NCBI GenBank assembly: GCA_039720395.1
Contig: CM077828.1
Span: 21,556,717-21,620,716 of the forward strand
DNA from: Liquidambar formosana
Taxonomy: Eukaryota; Streptophyta; Magnoliopsida; Saxifragales; Altingiaceae
Direction of reading: 5' to 3'
Length of the DNA stretch: 64,000 nt
The notes below the pieces were generated by a model that was not told the origin of the DNA, searched no databases, and worked only from the letters and a program-made list of their open reading frames with translations. The position numbers and the translations under genes were made by a program. Shown in pieces: positions 31,176-43,541 of this stretch; within the stretch, counting starts at the first letter, position 1; every line of letters starts with the position of its first letter.

Positions 31176-33774
31176 ATGAACTAGCTACTATATACTTCAT
31201 GTCAAATCCTTGAGTTAATGGATCCAAAATTTAATTTTTCCATGACCCTATTGTTTCTTTCTAAGAGAGTATAATTGACCATCTAGTCATTGCATTTTCA
31301 CCCTTTGACAGTTTTATGTGGGTTTCTTTCATCACCAAGTTGATCAGTACCAAGACTTTTGATTTTCACATGGACCATGAAGGATGCTGAACCATTACTC
31401 CTGCTTGAATTCTTCTCTTCACATTGAATGTGGCCTATGCATGTAGTCCCGGTTAACCACTGACAAACTTTTCCCCAATCACAAGAGACTCATTTATGGC
31501 ATGTTTGATTCCCTTAAATTTTTGAAGAGCTCCATTTGCGTTCATATATCATCAAAGGTACAAATCCTATCATTTTTGAAAGAGGCCGTTAAAAATGTTA
31601 GAACTAGCACCATATTCGGTGGTATAAGATCATTTCTAAGAATTTATAGTGAAGTGCCTCTATTTAGAATTCCTTATATCTTTTATGATGAATTGATGAT
31701 GTCCACTCTTATGGGTCACGCTATTCACAGTGATGGATCTATTTGCAAAAATAAAAAATAAAAAATAAAAAAAATTGTAGAGTGGAATGAAAATAATAAT
31801 TCCATTCAAATTTCATGGGACAAACAAACATGGCTTTAGAGGATATATGTCAATATGTCATCATGCGATTTTCACGCTTCCGGATGATAGATGGACTTGA
31901 AATTACTCTTCAACAAGATTTCTAGCTATCCCGTCGAATTGAAAGTTCTCTCTTGAGCAATGCTATTATTCTCAATTATTTTCCCTTCTATTTTTTTTTT
32001 TAAAAAACTTTTTTGGCTGCATTAGAGCACAATTTCCTACCACGCAACAATCCAAAATGGAGGGCATTAAATCCACCTCTTTGCCAATGAAATTTCACCT
32101 AGATGCATATGAGGACAAGACAAACGCCAAGTGTCGCTATGATCCATTCAAAAATTTCAATGGGCTACCTTCCGCGCAGGTGAAGTTGTCACACCTTTCC
32201 CATTTTTAAGCTCGCTTAACCGCTTGACCAAATCGTCCAAATCTCTCTCCGAGCTTCCCCCTTTGACTGCGCCCAAAGCTGCACGACTCAACTCCATGGC
32301 TCGTACTCTCTCTGGCCTACTCTCAACCACTGACTCCGCCAACAACCGAGCCAACCCATCAGAATCGGGAACCTTCCGAGTCCCCTCACCAACTCGGACC
32401 CCAACTCCTAACTGGTCCACCAACAATGCTGCATTTGTGAACTGGTCTGCTCCCATTGGCCACGTCAGCATCACCACACCCGCACTGAGTCCTTCCAGCA
32501 CCGAGTTCCAACCACAGTGAGTCACAAACGCGCCAACAGCTCTATGCCTCAGTATCGCCACTTGTGGGGCCCATCCCTTGATGATAAAACCCCTTCCCGC
32601 CACACGATCTTCATACCCATCTGGGATCACGCCGTAATCGTTTGCCACCTGTCCTTCTCTGGGTCCCCTCACACACCATATAAATGTCACCCGACTACAT
32701 TCCAGCGCGGCACCCAAGACCTCCATTTGCTCACGTGTCAGCAAGACCCGACTCCCAAAACACACGTACACAACAGAATGATCCGGCCATTGATCAAGCC
32801 ACGTCATCACTTCATGAGATGGCACCGAACTGGACCCACCACGTCCAGTGGATCCCGCTACGTCGTCAACTGGTGGCAATAGAGGTCCCACGGCCCAAAC
32901 TCGGTCGTGCCCTGACTCGTTTTTAAGATGATCGAGATACACGCCTTCCAACTCAGTGAATGAGTTGAACACGAGTCCCCAACTCGCCATGTTATCCAGC
33001 ATGGTTTGCCTGAAGAATTCCCAATCTGGGTCTCCTTCCTTGAAGCTCAGAAACACATGAGACAGCTGCCAATAGGGGTAAACCGGGGAATTCGGCACTT
33101 TCGGAAAGGAGACCAAGAAATTTTCATCCTTCTCTGGATCACCATTCTTCGGTAGGTCGCGCCAAACCGAATCAGAAACGGATTTGGCAAAGGCACCGGA
33201 AGGAGAGAACACGAGGCGTGCCACGCCGAGTTGACGAGCGAGTTGGTGAGTCCAGCCGAGGAAAAAATCAGATATGATGGCCACAGGGGGCGAAGGGTGG
33301 GAATTGAACCATTGGGTGATAGGATCGCAAAGATCACGCATGGCGAGCATGTTGGCGAGGAGCCTGTGTTGAGAAGGAGGGGGTGGGTCTGGGGAGGAGA
33401 GGACCAAGGTGTGGAGAGAAGAAGGGTAGGTTGAGAGGAGGGGTTCGAGTAAAGGGAGGTTGGTAGGGGTGACCAAAACGGTGACGGTTAAGCCACGGGT
33501 GAGGAATTGGTGGGTTAGGTCCAGGAGGGGAATGATATGGCCTGCTGTAGGGTATGGGAACATGAGGATGTGAGCCATGGCTTGGCGTTGGAAGACTCTG
33601 TTTGATCTTTGAAGTGTTTGTTTGGATCTGGCATAAATGGTGTTTTGGGCGGTCGCTTCACCTTTTTATGGCTGATGATGGTCATCGGTGTCTTGACTTC
33701 CAAGTACACTACTATGATTCAACGTCATGTCGTCATGCCTTACGAATAGTTACGATAAAAACTCAATTTGTATT
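31176..33774. repeat. Segmental duplication, copy 2 (carries the intact UGT)
   Basis: It matches 12657-14709 over downstream DNA, gene and promoter. The left limit coincides with the LINE poly-A tail. It contains about 480 bp (31598-32090) absent from copy 1. Confidence 0.85.
32157..33578 (-). CDS. UDP-glycosyltransferase, UGT89-like (intact)
   Basis: A single-exon frame of 473 residues, normal for plant family-1 UGTs. The start MAHILMFPYP is followed by the acceptor-site motif AGHIIPLLD with the catalytic base at His14. The partner acid is probably Asp104 (IISDFFLGW). The 44-residue PSPG box runs from Trp336 to Gln379 and includes WAPQV and HCGWNS (354-359). Gln as the last residue usually goes with UDP-glucose. 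The sequence around the box (SVLEGLSAGV, GADQF) is most like group B UGT89A/B enzymes, which glucosylate flavonols or benzoates in the cytosol. The true acceptor here cannot be told. It is the middle member of a three-copy family. The promoter region is shared with the pseudogene copy. Confidence 0.92.
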   Translation of the reverse strand: MAHILMFPYPTAGHIIPLLDLTHQFLTRGLTVTVLVTPTNLPLLEPLLSTYPSSLHTLVLSSPDPPPPSQHRLLANMLAMRDLCDPITQWFNSHPSPPVAIISDFFLGWTHQLARQLGVARLVFSPSGAFAKSVSDSVWRDLPKNGDPEKDENFLVSFPKVPNSPVYPYWQLSHVFLSFKEGDPDWEFFRQTMLDNMASWGLVFNSFTELEGVYLDHLKNESGHDRVWAVGPLLPPVDDVAGSTGRGGSSSVPSHEVMTWLDQWPDHSVVYVCFGSRVLLTREQMEVLGAALECSRVTFIWCVRGPREGQVANDYGVIPDGYEDRVAGRGFIIKGWAPQVAILRHRAVGAFVTHCGWNSVLEGLSAGVVMLTWPMGADQFTNAALLVDQLGVGVRVGEGTRKVPDSDGLARLLAESVVESRPERVRAMELSRAALGAVKGGSSERDLDDLVKRLSELKNGKGVTTSPARKVAH

Positions 33775-34432
33775 CTGATTTTGGAGACGTGGCTTACATC
33801 GCTAGCTCTGCCCTATGATGACAGTGTAAAGGCTCGTGTGAAAAGAATACCCGGCCCGCTATTTGGTAGTGCTATCCTTGATCGTCTGTGTGATGGTGAC
33901 GAAAAATCAAACCTTTTGCGAATAGAATGGGAATCCTCTTCCTAAAGGGGCTATTTAATACTCCCACTTCTCTCACCCGAAAAAGAAAAGAGAAATTCTG
34001 TCTCATTCTCTGCTTAATTTGTGGCATTTTCATTTGACCACCAAAATAGCTAGGTATTAAGCAAAACAACGTTTTCTCTCTTTTTTTGTTTTTTTTTTAT
34101 TTAATGATTTGATAATCTCTCTTATTTTTTTGATTTCATGAATCAAATTTTTTTTAAAAAATGCATTTTATTTTGTATCAAAGAAAGTAATAATATAGCC
34201 TAGTTTAGTGGTGAAAGATGATATGATAAAGGATAGAAGAATGATAGGTTAGGAGTTCCAATCCCTCTAATTATATCAAAAGAAAAAAAAATGGAGGAAA
34301 ATGATATTAAAGATGCATCGCACATGATATGGAACTATTGGGTGTGAACGTTCGTGAAATGCTAAATAGTTTTTAGATGCTTAAATCATTCTTATTTTAT
34401 TTAAAAGGAAGAAAGTGATATTACATATAAGG
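33775..34432. other. Upstream DNA of the second UGT
   Basis: No gene. It holds a SINE-like copy at 34197-34291 and T-rich tracts near 34080-34150. Confidence 0.4.
34197..34291 (+). mobile_element. SINE-like short interspersed element, copy 1
   Basis: TAGTTTAGTGGTGAAAG resembles a tRNA A box and GGAGTTCCAATCC resembles a B box 45 or so bases later. The unit ends in AAAAGAAAAAAAAA. It aligns along its length with the copy at 60196-60314. No clear target duplication was seen here. Confidence 0.5.
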
Positions 34433-35133
34433 TGTGTGGAAATATCTCTGAATCGAGATTTCATCTCGGGGTGGAAAACTCGGACCTGAAATACTGACAC
34501 GTGGCGAAGACTAATCAATCAGGCCACCACAACGTACGTGACTCACCTCCCACGATTCAGCTCAGGCCAAGGAGTTAAATCATGTCACTTGGCACGTGGT
34601 TAATACCACAAGGTAGGACCTGCTGCAGAGCACGTGATCTCTCATCTCGGGACCTGACTTTCACCTCGGGACAACTGTCCTATGACTCACACTACAATCC
34701 AAATCCTACTACAATCCAAAACTGTTACAGCAGCTGTAATTCCTGACACAGCAGTTACTAGAAACCCTGATTCCACGATCAACCATGATCAGCAAACCAT
34801 GGTCAGGCGGTTATGGATACACCATGGTCAGATCTGACCTAACCAAGGCAGTTACCTGACCTCACATGGTCAGTCCGTACAGGTGGGTATAAAAAGAATA
34901 CGATACAGCCTAATTTGGTAAGCTACAGTACCCTAATTCTCTGAGATTCATCTTCTTCCTTGCTTCATTCTCCCCATTACAGCTTTCTGACTTAAGCTTT
35001 AGAGAGGGCACGGCCAAAACCCACCTTGGCCTACCCTCTGACCCATTTTCCAAGCTTGTGATTGCAGGTCCAGGCGAGGGAGCAAGCTCCATCTTCAACA
35101 CGTAGTTCGGGGAGCAGATTTTTACCCCGTACA
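34433..35133 (+). repeat. 5' LTR of element B
   Basis: It starts TGTGTGG after the TAAGG duplication, ends CCGTACA and is followed by the TGGCGCC primer site. Confidence 0.93.
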
Positions 35134-35167
35134 ATTTGGCGCCGTCTGTGGGAACCATCGCGATAAG

Positions 35168-36174
35168 ATGGCTACACCACCTCCGCCCACCTATGGGCGA
35201 ACCAGATCTGGAGCGAACTTTACTCGCATAGACCAAGCCATTACAGGCGATGCTGGGAAACGAGCAGAAACCCAGCCTTCGCAGACAAACCCGCCATTAC
35301 CTGCAGTGGGAACTAGTCAGCTTCCTCTGATTTAGCAACATCAAATCTCCCCTAAAATGTCCACTGTTCTACATTCTCTTGATGACCAGCCTGTTCTCAA
35401 AGCTGCGTTTGACAGGCCGGTGACCAACAACCCCAACCCAGCGGCGGTGGTGGAACTTATTGCAACAATGCAATCGGAGATTCAATCGGCGCAGCTCGCA
35501 AAGCTAACTGCAGAGCAAAATTACCACCGCTACCTCCAGCGAACTTTTGCCCCCCAGGGAGTCAATGTTGTCGCTGAGGAGGCCAGCCAAACCAGTCCAC
35601 TCCGTCGCACTAGGCACCAGGAGAGCTCACCCAGGCCTGGGGCCTCGCACCATCACCACCGTAGCAGACGCGACGAAGAGCCACGATTAACTGGCCCAGA
35701 ACCGAAGCATTCAGGAAGGGGAGATGAACAACATCATGCATTGATTTAGAGATCCCCTGAGCGCAGTTCAAGGCGTTTAGATCATGCACGAAGGTGGAAT
35801 GAGGACCACCCAAGGCCTCGTTCTCACGTGCGTTCTGGGGACGAAGCTCGCAGAGATGAGAAACGCTATCACCGGTCTCGATCTCTTGAAAGAAGAGGGG
35901 AAAAAAGTACGGGGACGACGAGTAGAAAGCACTCTCGGTCACCCAGGCATGAAAGAAACGAGGAAGAAGCCTCCAAGAGACATCGGGGTAACCAGAGTAG
36001 AGGGGGAGAAAGGCCCGAGAGCGTTGCTGTGGCTCGAAGTCCATTTACACGGTGGATTCAACGGGTCCCAATCCCACGAGGGTATTCCGAGATAACTTTT
36101 ACTCTTTACTCTCTTTCAATAGACCCCGATCATCATTTGAATTATTACTTGCAACGTATGTCATTATATGCTGG
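35168..36174 (+). pseudogene. Gag of element B, 5' part
   Basis: The start MATPPPPTYGRTRSG is the same as in A. Two CAG codons have become TAG (35333-35335 and 35747-35749). The frame otherwise continues to MSLYAG, where element C is inserted after GCTGG (36170-36174). The rest of gag resumes at 46867 after the repeated GCTGG. Confidence 0.88.
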
Positions 36175-36874
36175 TGTACGGGGTAAAATCTGCTCCCCGA
36201 ACTACGTGTTGATGATGGAGCTTGCTCCCTCGCCTGGACCTGCAATCACAAGCTTGGAAAACGGGTCAGAGGGTAGGCCAAGGTGGGTTTTGGCCGTGCC
36301 CTCTCCAATGCTTAAGTCAGAAAGCTGTACTGGGGAGAATGAGGCAAGGAAGAAGATGAATCTCTGAGAGTTAGGGTACTGTAGCTTACCAAATTAGGCT
36401 GTATCGTATTCTTTTTATACCCACCTGTACGGACTGACCATGTGAGGTTAGATAACTGCTTGGGTTAGGTCAGATCTGACTATGGTTTACCCATAACCGT
36501 CTGACCATGGTTTATTGACCATGGTTGGCCAGGGAACCGTGGTTTCTAGTAACCGCTGTGTCAGGAATTACAGCTGCTAGGACAGTTTTGGACTGTAGCA
36601 GGATTTGGATTGTAGCGTGAGTCATGAGACAGGTGTCCCGAGGTGAAGGTCAGGTCCCGAGTTGGAAGATCACGTGCCTTGCAGCTGGTCCTAGCGTGAG
36701 GGCCTTCCACGTGTCAAGTGAAGTAATTTAACCCCTTGCCCCGAGTTGGACCTTAGGAGGTGAATCACGTGCGTTGTGGTTGGCCTGGTTGAGCAATCTT
36801 CGCCACGTGTCAGCGTTTCAGGCCTGAACCTTCCATCCCGAGCTGAAACCTCGGTTCAGAGATATTTCCACACA
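36175..36874 (-). repeat. 3' LTR of element C
   Basis: Read on the minus strand it runs TGTGTGG to CCGTACA. On its inner side lies the same GGGGCAAAT tract seen in A and B. Confidence 0.93.
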
Positions 36875-37829
36875 ATTTGCCCCAAATTATGACATTCCCG
36901 AGTTGGGACTTGTCATAATTTTGTTTTGCTGAGTGTTTTTCCCTGTGCCCCTATGCCGCTTGGCATTCTAGGGCTTACCTGGCAAAGAGGCGGTTAAGCC
37001 TTTCCGTATTCCAAGGTGCTGACGTCATGTGCCTTGGGACCGTACGATCTGCATTTAATGCGCCGGAAGCATTATGTCTTTGGAGGGAAACAGATTACTG
37101 CTCATTTTATCTTCTGCACTCTCTCTCTACTCTTTGCCTTTTCTCTCTGCATCCAGTTCTCCGTTTTCTCTCTCTACTTTCTCTGCTTTTTCTTTCTGTT
37201 TTCTCCAAGAAAACACCGTATTTTCCACCGGAATCCACTGTCTACGCCGTTCGCTTGTGGGAGAAGATCCGTTCTGCTCTCCTTCATTGCCTTTGCAAAC
37301 TATTTCTTCGGTGTTATTTTCTGCTGGTGCTCTTCTTGCTCGCTTCACCCTTCCAAGAACAACTTTTGGAGGTTTCAGCGCCGTGCCGCACAGTTTTCCC
37401 GGCGATACAGCTTTTTGACCACCGCTTGATCTTTGTGAAGGTATAACTGGTTTTTGTTTCTTATTCTTCAATTTGTTCGGTGTATTTTTCTATTTGCGGT
37501 TGTTGGAGATGTTCTTGGGGTTTGCTTCGCAATCCTAGGGTTTTCCTCTGGTTTTTGGGGCAAATCACCAAGACACTGATTTTCCCGCCTTTTAGGGTTT
37601 GAAAAACTCCATCTCGGGGTAAACTTGAGAAAAAAGTTTTTGGTGTCCTTTTTAGTCTTTTCCCAACACCGAGTTGAATGTTCCCCGAGCTGACACTTAG
37701 AAAAATTTTAGGGTCTGTCAGGGCAGGGGTAACATACCTGTTAGAGCTTGATCATGGAGTTTTAGGTCGGGACATGCTGGCATGGGTTGAGTTATCCCTG
37801 CATTTAACCTCCCCCTTTCATCTTGGCAG

Positions 37830-39485
37830 ATGTCTTCTTTTTATGACATTAGGGGGAACCCTGCAAAGGTAGCAGAGTTTAAGGCCTTATACGGCTTTGA
37901 AGACGGGAAGTTTAGCTTCCGCTTTGCTGAGCCCGGGGAGGACGTCTTTAGGTCAGATGCCAAGGATGGCCTCCCCGTTCCCATCGCTGCTTTCATGGAG
38001 GGTGGAGTTCGTGTCCCCTTCCCCGACCTTCTCAATGACTTCCTCCTCTACTGTGGAATAGTCCCAACCCAGCTAGGGCTGAACTCCTTTAGGATCATCA
38101 TGGGAGTTCATGTCCTTAACCAGCTTCTAGGGACTTCTGTCGGGGTGCGTGAGATCCTCCACCATTACAAAATCTGCGCCCTTAAAAATAAGCCCGATGT
38201 TTACCTCTCCCTCAAGCGCAGGAAGAAACCCTTTGTCACCCACATCCCAGACTCCAACCCGGGAGCTCATGACATTGTGGTCTTCGTGTACGGGCCCGTA
38301 GATGGGACTCTTCCCCCTGATCCTCCCATCATTCCCCGAGAGAGAGGCTCTAGCTGTAAGAAATCAGCGATGTCATTTTGCTTTTTTCTGTTTTATATGA
38401 TCTCGAGTTGAATCTTGGACTTAATATTGATACTCATGTTATGTTTCTTTCTAGCAGCTCCTCACGCCAACGAGCCCGCTGACAAGCTGAACGAGGAGGA
38501 TATCGAGAGACTGCTCAGATATCAAGTCAGCCAGCGTTGCCGTGCGGCGGAGACCTTGCTCAACTACCACGCGCGGTACCAGACTTGGGGGAAGGCGAGT
38601 TATCCCCATTGGGAGCAGCCTGACGACGAGCTGACCCGTGTGGTGGAAGAGGACTTGGAGAGAGGAGAGCAAGAGGAAGAGGAGGAAGACAACAAGTTGC
38701 AACTCGAGCTCGCCAAAGTCCGGAGTGAGTACGATCAGAAGCTTGGGGAAGCTGAGGCCAACTGTGGTGCGGCTATGTCTCAACTTCAGAAGGTAAAGTC
38801 TGAATGCGAGACTCTCAAGTCTACAGCCGAGAGTGCCATCAGCAAACTGGAACTCACGAGGAAGGACTATGCAGATTTGGAGGCCGAGCTGAGGAAGGTG
38901 AAGGACGCCCAGGATGGGCTGGCCCGGGAGAAGCGCGAGCTGGCGAGTAAGGTCCGGGCTCTTGAGGCTGAGGTAGAGAAGGAGAAGGCCTCCGTGAAGA
39001 AGGCTGTGACTGAGGAGAGGGAAAGCGTGACGGCTTCCCTCGTTGGGCAGTTGACCACCGAGCTCGAGGTCACCTACAAATTTGCGTGGGAGACCTTGGT
39101 CGAGTTGGCATCTGCCCAATTTCCTGGCATTGCCGATATTCCTTTTGAAAGGAGGGATATTCCCCCGGATTACAATCCCGAGGGAGGTGATGTCAGGGAA
39201 GCTGAGATGGAGGTTGCTGGCGGCGATGAGGCCGGGGAGAACAATCCCGAGGTCACGTCCCAGCCTAATGCCACCATTGAAGCCGAGAGGACCGTTGACG
39301 TCCCCGACGACACTTCAGTCGCTGCCAACGGGGACCAACCCGTAAATGCAACGGAGAGCACCACGGAGGCTATCCCTGATCTTCCTCAGACTCCCGTGGT
39401 CCCGCCTGTCTCTACAGATCCCGTCGCGGCTCCCGAGGTCATTGCTCCGACTGCCGGGAACTCGGGGGAGAATGTAGCTACTTAG
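37830..39485 (+). CDS. Antisense gene (aORF) of element C, open across one intron
   Basis: Transcribed opposite to C's gag-pol. Exon 1 (37830-38355) encodes MSSFYDIRGNPAKV and the domain resembling plant putative transposon proteins (Transposase_28 type). An intron of about 100 bp (donor GTAAG, acceptor CTAGCAG, with two possible AGs three bases apart) leads to exon 2 (38455-39485), giving about 518 residues. Exon 2 goes from the acidic run EEQ-like to DNKLQLELAKV and the coiled coil. The Gln-rich middle and the two later introns of A and B are absent through an internal deletion that kept the frame. The product would be an acidic, coiled-coil protein of unknown role. A pyrimidine-rich leader (about 37080-37440) precedes it. 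Confidence 0.7.
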
Positions 39486-39779
39486 GTTTTTTCTTTGTTT
39501 TTTCTTTTTCATTTCTTCTGGCTGAATGCCCCAATCTGTACAGACCATTGTAATACTTTTTCTAATGAAATACAGAATTTTTCTTTCTCCTGTGCGTGTG
39601 TCTTTTATTTTCATACCGGCTGTGTATTTGAATGTACTATCGGGATAAGATCTCTTGTTGCTGTGGTGAAAATAATTAGACCCAATCTGACTATGGGCTT
39701 TAGTTCGTCGAGTAAGAGACCTGAACACCTGTCGGTCCTTGTTTACTTAGACCCATCTCTTGGTATGTTGTTGCGTTGA

Positions 39780-40110
39780 ACCTGTTCCTAGGTGAGAATT
39801 CGTTGTGAACCCATTCTTAGGTTCGGTGTGCTCAAGCCATTTATTAGGTGAGACTTATGCCCATTCTTAGGCGATTTTGCTTGGATCCGTTCTTGGGCAA
39901 GACTTTGTTGTGAACCCATTCTTAGGTTCGGTGTGCTCAAGCCATTTATTAGGTGAGACTTGTGCCCATTCTTAGGCAATTTTGCTTGGACCCGTTCTTG
40001 GGCAAGACTTTGTTGTGAACCCATTCTTAGGTTCGGTGTGCTCAAGCCATTTATTAGGTGAGACTTGTGCCCATTCTTAGGCAGTTTTTGACTTCGACCC
40101 GTTGTTGGGG
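39780..40110 (-). repeat. 105-bp tandem repeat of element C
   Basis: About three units of the same 105-bp repeat as in A and B, just after the pol end. In C the unit is a multiple of three and stays open on the gag-pol strand, encoding repeats of about 35 residues with LRMGSQQSLAQER and KNGHKSHLINGL. A and B have stops in the same frame. Confidence 0.85.
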
Positions 40111-40206
40111 AAAATGCCTTTAGTTCGAATGATAAACAAGCGATGACGTTCTTGAATAACCTCTGAACTTGTATTGAATAATCGTTGAATGTAATTACAA
40201 CTTTAG

Positions 40207-43200
40207 CTATCGGTAAAACAATCTTAGGTTGGCTATATTAACTGATCTCGGGAGCTCTTGCCCGGTCTCCAAGCTCTTTAGTTTGTAAGAACCTGTTCCC
40301 CCGACGTGGATGACCTCGTAAGGACCTTCCCATGTTGCCCCGAGCTTCCCGTCTGCAGGGTTTCTGATTCCAGCGTTGACTTGTCTGAGTACCAGCTCTC
40401 CGACATTGAACTCCCTTGACTTTATTCTTCGATTGTAATATTTTTTCAGTTCTTGTTGGTAAGATGCCATTTTAATTCGAGCCCTTTCTCTTCTTTCTTC
40501 TGCTAAATCCAGATCTTGAGACAGAGTCTGATCATTCGTTGCCCCGTTATAAGATTCGGTTCTGAGACCTGGTAGACCCATCTCTATTGGTATAACTGCT
40601 TCCATGCCATAGGTCATAGAAAACGGAGTTTCTCCAGTGGACCTCCGCGGGGTAGTTCGATATGCCCATAGTACAGAATGCAGCTCATCGGGCCAAGACC
40701 CTTTCACGTTGTCTAGCCTCCTTTTTATCCCTGCGACTATAATCTTGTTGGTTGCCTCTGTCTGACCATTGCACTGCGGATAACTCGGATTAGAATACCA
40801 CCACTGAATTCCCTGTTTTGCACTGAATTCCCGAGTTCGTTTACTGTCGAACTGAGTCCCGTTATCTGATACGAAAGCTCTCGGGATCCCGAAACGTGTG
40901 ATGATATTCTCCCAAAGGAACTTGATAATATCAGAATCTTTAATTGAAGCAAGCGCGATAGCCTCTACCCATTTGGTAAAATAATCAGTTGCAATGAACA
41001 AGTACTTCCTGTTTCCCGAGGCTGTGGGCAATGAACCCACGAGATCTAACCCCCACTGTGCGAAAGGCCACGGACTAGATATAGGATGTAACTCCTGAGC
41101 AGGCTGGTGTATTTTGTCAGCAAACATCTGGCACTTCGGGCACTTCCTCACATATCTGATAGCATCCTTCTGCATGTATGGCCACCAGTACCCCTGAGTG
41201 TTTGCCCTATAGGCTAGTGATCTTCCTCCTGCATGACCTCCGCATGATCCCTTGTGGAGCTCAGCCAGCAGGTCCAGCACTTGGTCTGGATGTACGCACT
41301 TCAGGTATGGTCCCGTGTAGGATCTTTTGTAGAGAGATCCCGAGGGAGATAGCCAAAAACGAGCTGATTTAGCGCGAATTCGGTGACCCTGATTGCGATC
41401 CTCGGGTAGTTCATCCCTCTGTAGATATGCAATTATCTCGTCCATCCAGCTCGGTGTCGAAGACTGAATGTCCGAAATGAGATTTTCTGTCCCGATGCTG
41501 GGCTCTTGCAGCACTTCGACATTTATGGTTCGAGGGGTATCTGTTTCCAACGCTGCGGCCAGGGCGGCCAACCCATCTGCATGTCTATTCTGATCCCTCG
41601 CAAAGCGTTTGAACTCCATACTGATGAACTTCGCAGCCAATTCCCATACCTTGTGCATGTACGCAGTCATTCTTTCATCTTTGGCTTCATATTCTTTGTT
41701 TAACTGGTTAACCACGAGCCTGGAGTCACTGTATACTGTCAGCTCTTTTACCCCCATTGCTTGGGCCATCCTAGTCCTGCCACAACTGCCTCATACTCTG
41801 CTTCATTGTTTGAGGCTGGGAACATAAGTCTCACTGCTTGCTCGATGATTTCTCCTTCGGGATCTGTCAGTACAATTCCCAAACCTGCACCTTTCGCATT
41901 AGATGCACCATCCACTTTGAGCTCCCATCTCTTCCTCTTCTCTGTGTTTATATTGTCTTTCCCCCCCAGTTCGGGTAGAGAGGAGTTGAATGCTGGCTGT
42001 CCCGAACTGGAAGTAGGATCCGCGAATTCAGCCAAAAAATCAGCCAATATTTGCCCCTTTATGGCAGGTCGGGGCTGGAAGTGAATGTCATAAGCATTGA
42101 GTTCTACCCCCCACTTCGAGACGCGTCCGGACAAATCAGCTCTGCGGAGCACATCTTTCAGTGGGTAGTTGGTGAGGACGATGATAGGATGAGACTGGAA
42201 GTAGTGTTGGAGTTTTCTGGAGGCTGTGACAAGGGCTAGGAGCAGTTTTTCAAGGGGCAGATAACGGGTTTCAGCGTCTAATAGTGTCTTGCTAATATAA
42301 TAGATTGGTGCTTGAGTAAGATCGCGCTGGGCTAAAAGAACGCCACTGAGTGCATGAGCTGAAACAGCAAGATAGAGGTAAAGAGGTTCCCCGTGGTAAG
42401 GGTGGGTCAGGGTGGGCAATTTTTCTAAATGAGCCACTAACTTTTGATAAGCCTCTTGGCATTCCGTGTTCCATCCCGAGTTAGTGCTCTTCTTCAGTAT
42501 TTGAAAGAATGGGTGGCATTTGTCTGATGACCTCGAGATGAATCTACTAAGCGCTGCCACCATCCCGTTCAACTGTTGAACATCCCTGACCGTTGTTGGA
42601 GTACGTAAGGTTCTTATCGCCTCAATCTTACTTGGATTTGCTTCGATCCCCCTTCTTGAAACTAAGTGACCCAGGAATTTTCCCGAGCCTATTCCAAATG
42701 AGCTTTTCTTCGCATTTAACTTCATCCCATACTCCCTGAGTCGGGCAAAAGCCTCAGTTAGGTCTGTTAGGTGATCTTTCTCTGAGCTGCTCTTTACAAT
42801 AGTGTCATCAACGTACGCCTCAAGGTTTTTGCCAATCAGTCCTTCAAACATCCTGCTAACAAGACGTTGGTAGGTGGCCCCTGCATTCTTCAACCCGAAC
42901 GGCATCACCTTGTAGCAGTACGTTCCTCTAGGAGTAATGAACCCCGTCTTGTCTTGGTCGTGTTCTGCCATGGGAATCTGATGGTAGCCCGAGTAGGCAT
43001 CAAATATACTCAGTCTCTCATACCCCGAGATAGAGTCTATAAGTTGGTCGATCTTAGGCAAGGGGAAACTGTCCTTTGGGCACGCTTTATTGAGGTCCGT
43101 GAAATCGATACAGACTCGCCAGTCCCCTGTCTTCTTTCTCACACATACAGGATTGGCCAGCCAACTCGGGTATTTTACTTATCTGATGAACCCCGCTTTC

Positions 43201-43541
43201 AAGAGTTTATCGACCTCGGCAGAAACTGTTTCGGCTCTATCATCTGACAATCTTCGTTGCTTCTGAACCACTGGCTTGTAATTCGGGTTAACTTGCAGCT
43301 CATGAGTAATAATTCTGGGGTCGATTCCTGGCATTTCATGGGGTGACCAAGCAAATACATCGATGTTATTCTTCAAAAACTCAAACAGCTCTGCTGCGTC
43401 GGTTTCACTTAATGACTTTCCTATCCAGAAAAACCTCTCTGGATTATCAGGACTGATTATCTTCTTCACTAACTCCTCCCCTGTTCTATCTGCGGGTTCC
43501 AGAGCTGTTTCTTCTATTCCGGGCCGTTCTCCCTTTCGTTG
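40207..43541 (-). pseudogene. Pol of element C: RT, two RNase H domains, integrase (one stop, one frameshift)
   Basis: The frame continues directly from gag-protease after the TAG at 43544-43542. RT has the catalytic YVDD motif (EAYVDDTIVK). The first RNase H lacks the usual first Asp (LYLAVSAHALSGVL). The second, archaeal-like RNase H has VDGASN, NNEAEY and VYSDSR. Integrase has an HHCC finger (CPKCQ) and a DDE core (DLVGSL, VSDNGTQFD, QTEATNK), ending LRLFYR. Two faults: a TAA near 43178 where B reads Glu, and loss of one base near 41772 in the second RNase H that shifts the rest to another frame. Dual RNase H with a decayed first domain is known for Tat elements. Confidence 0.9.
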
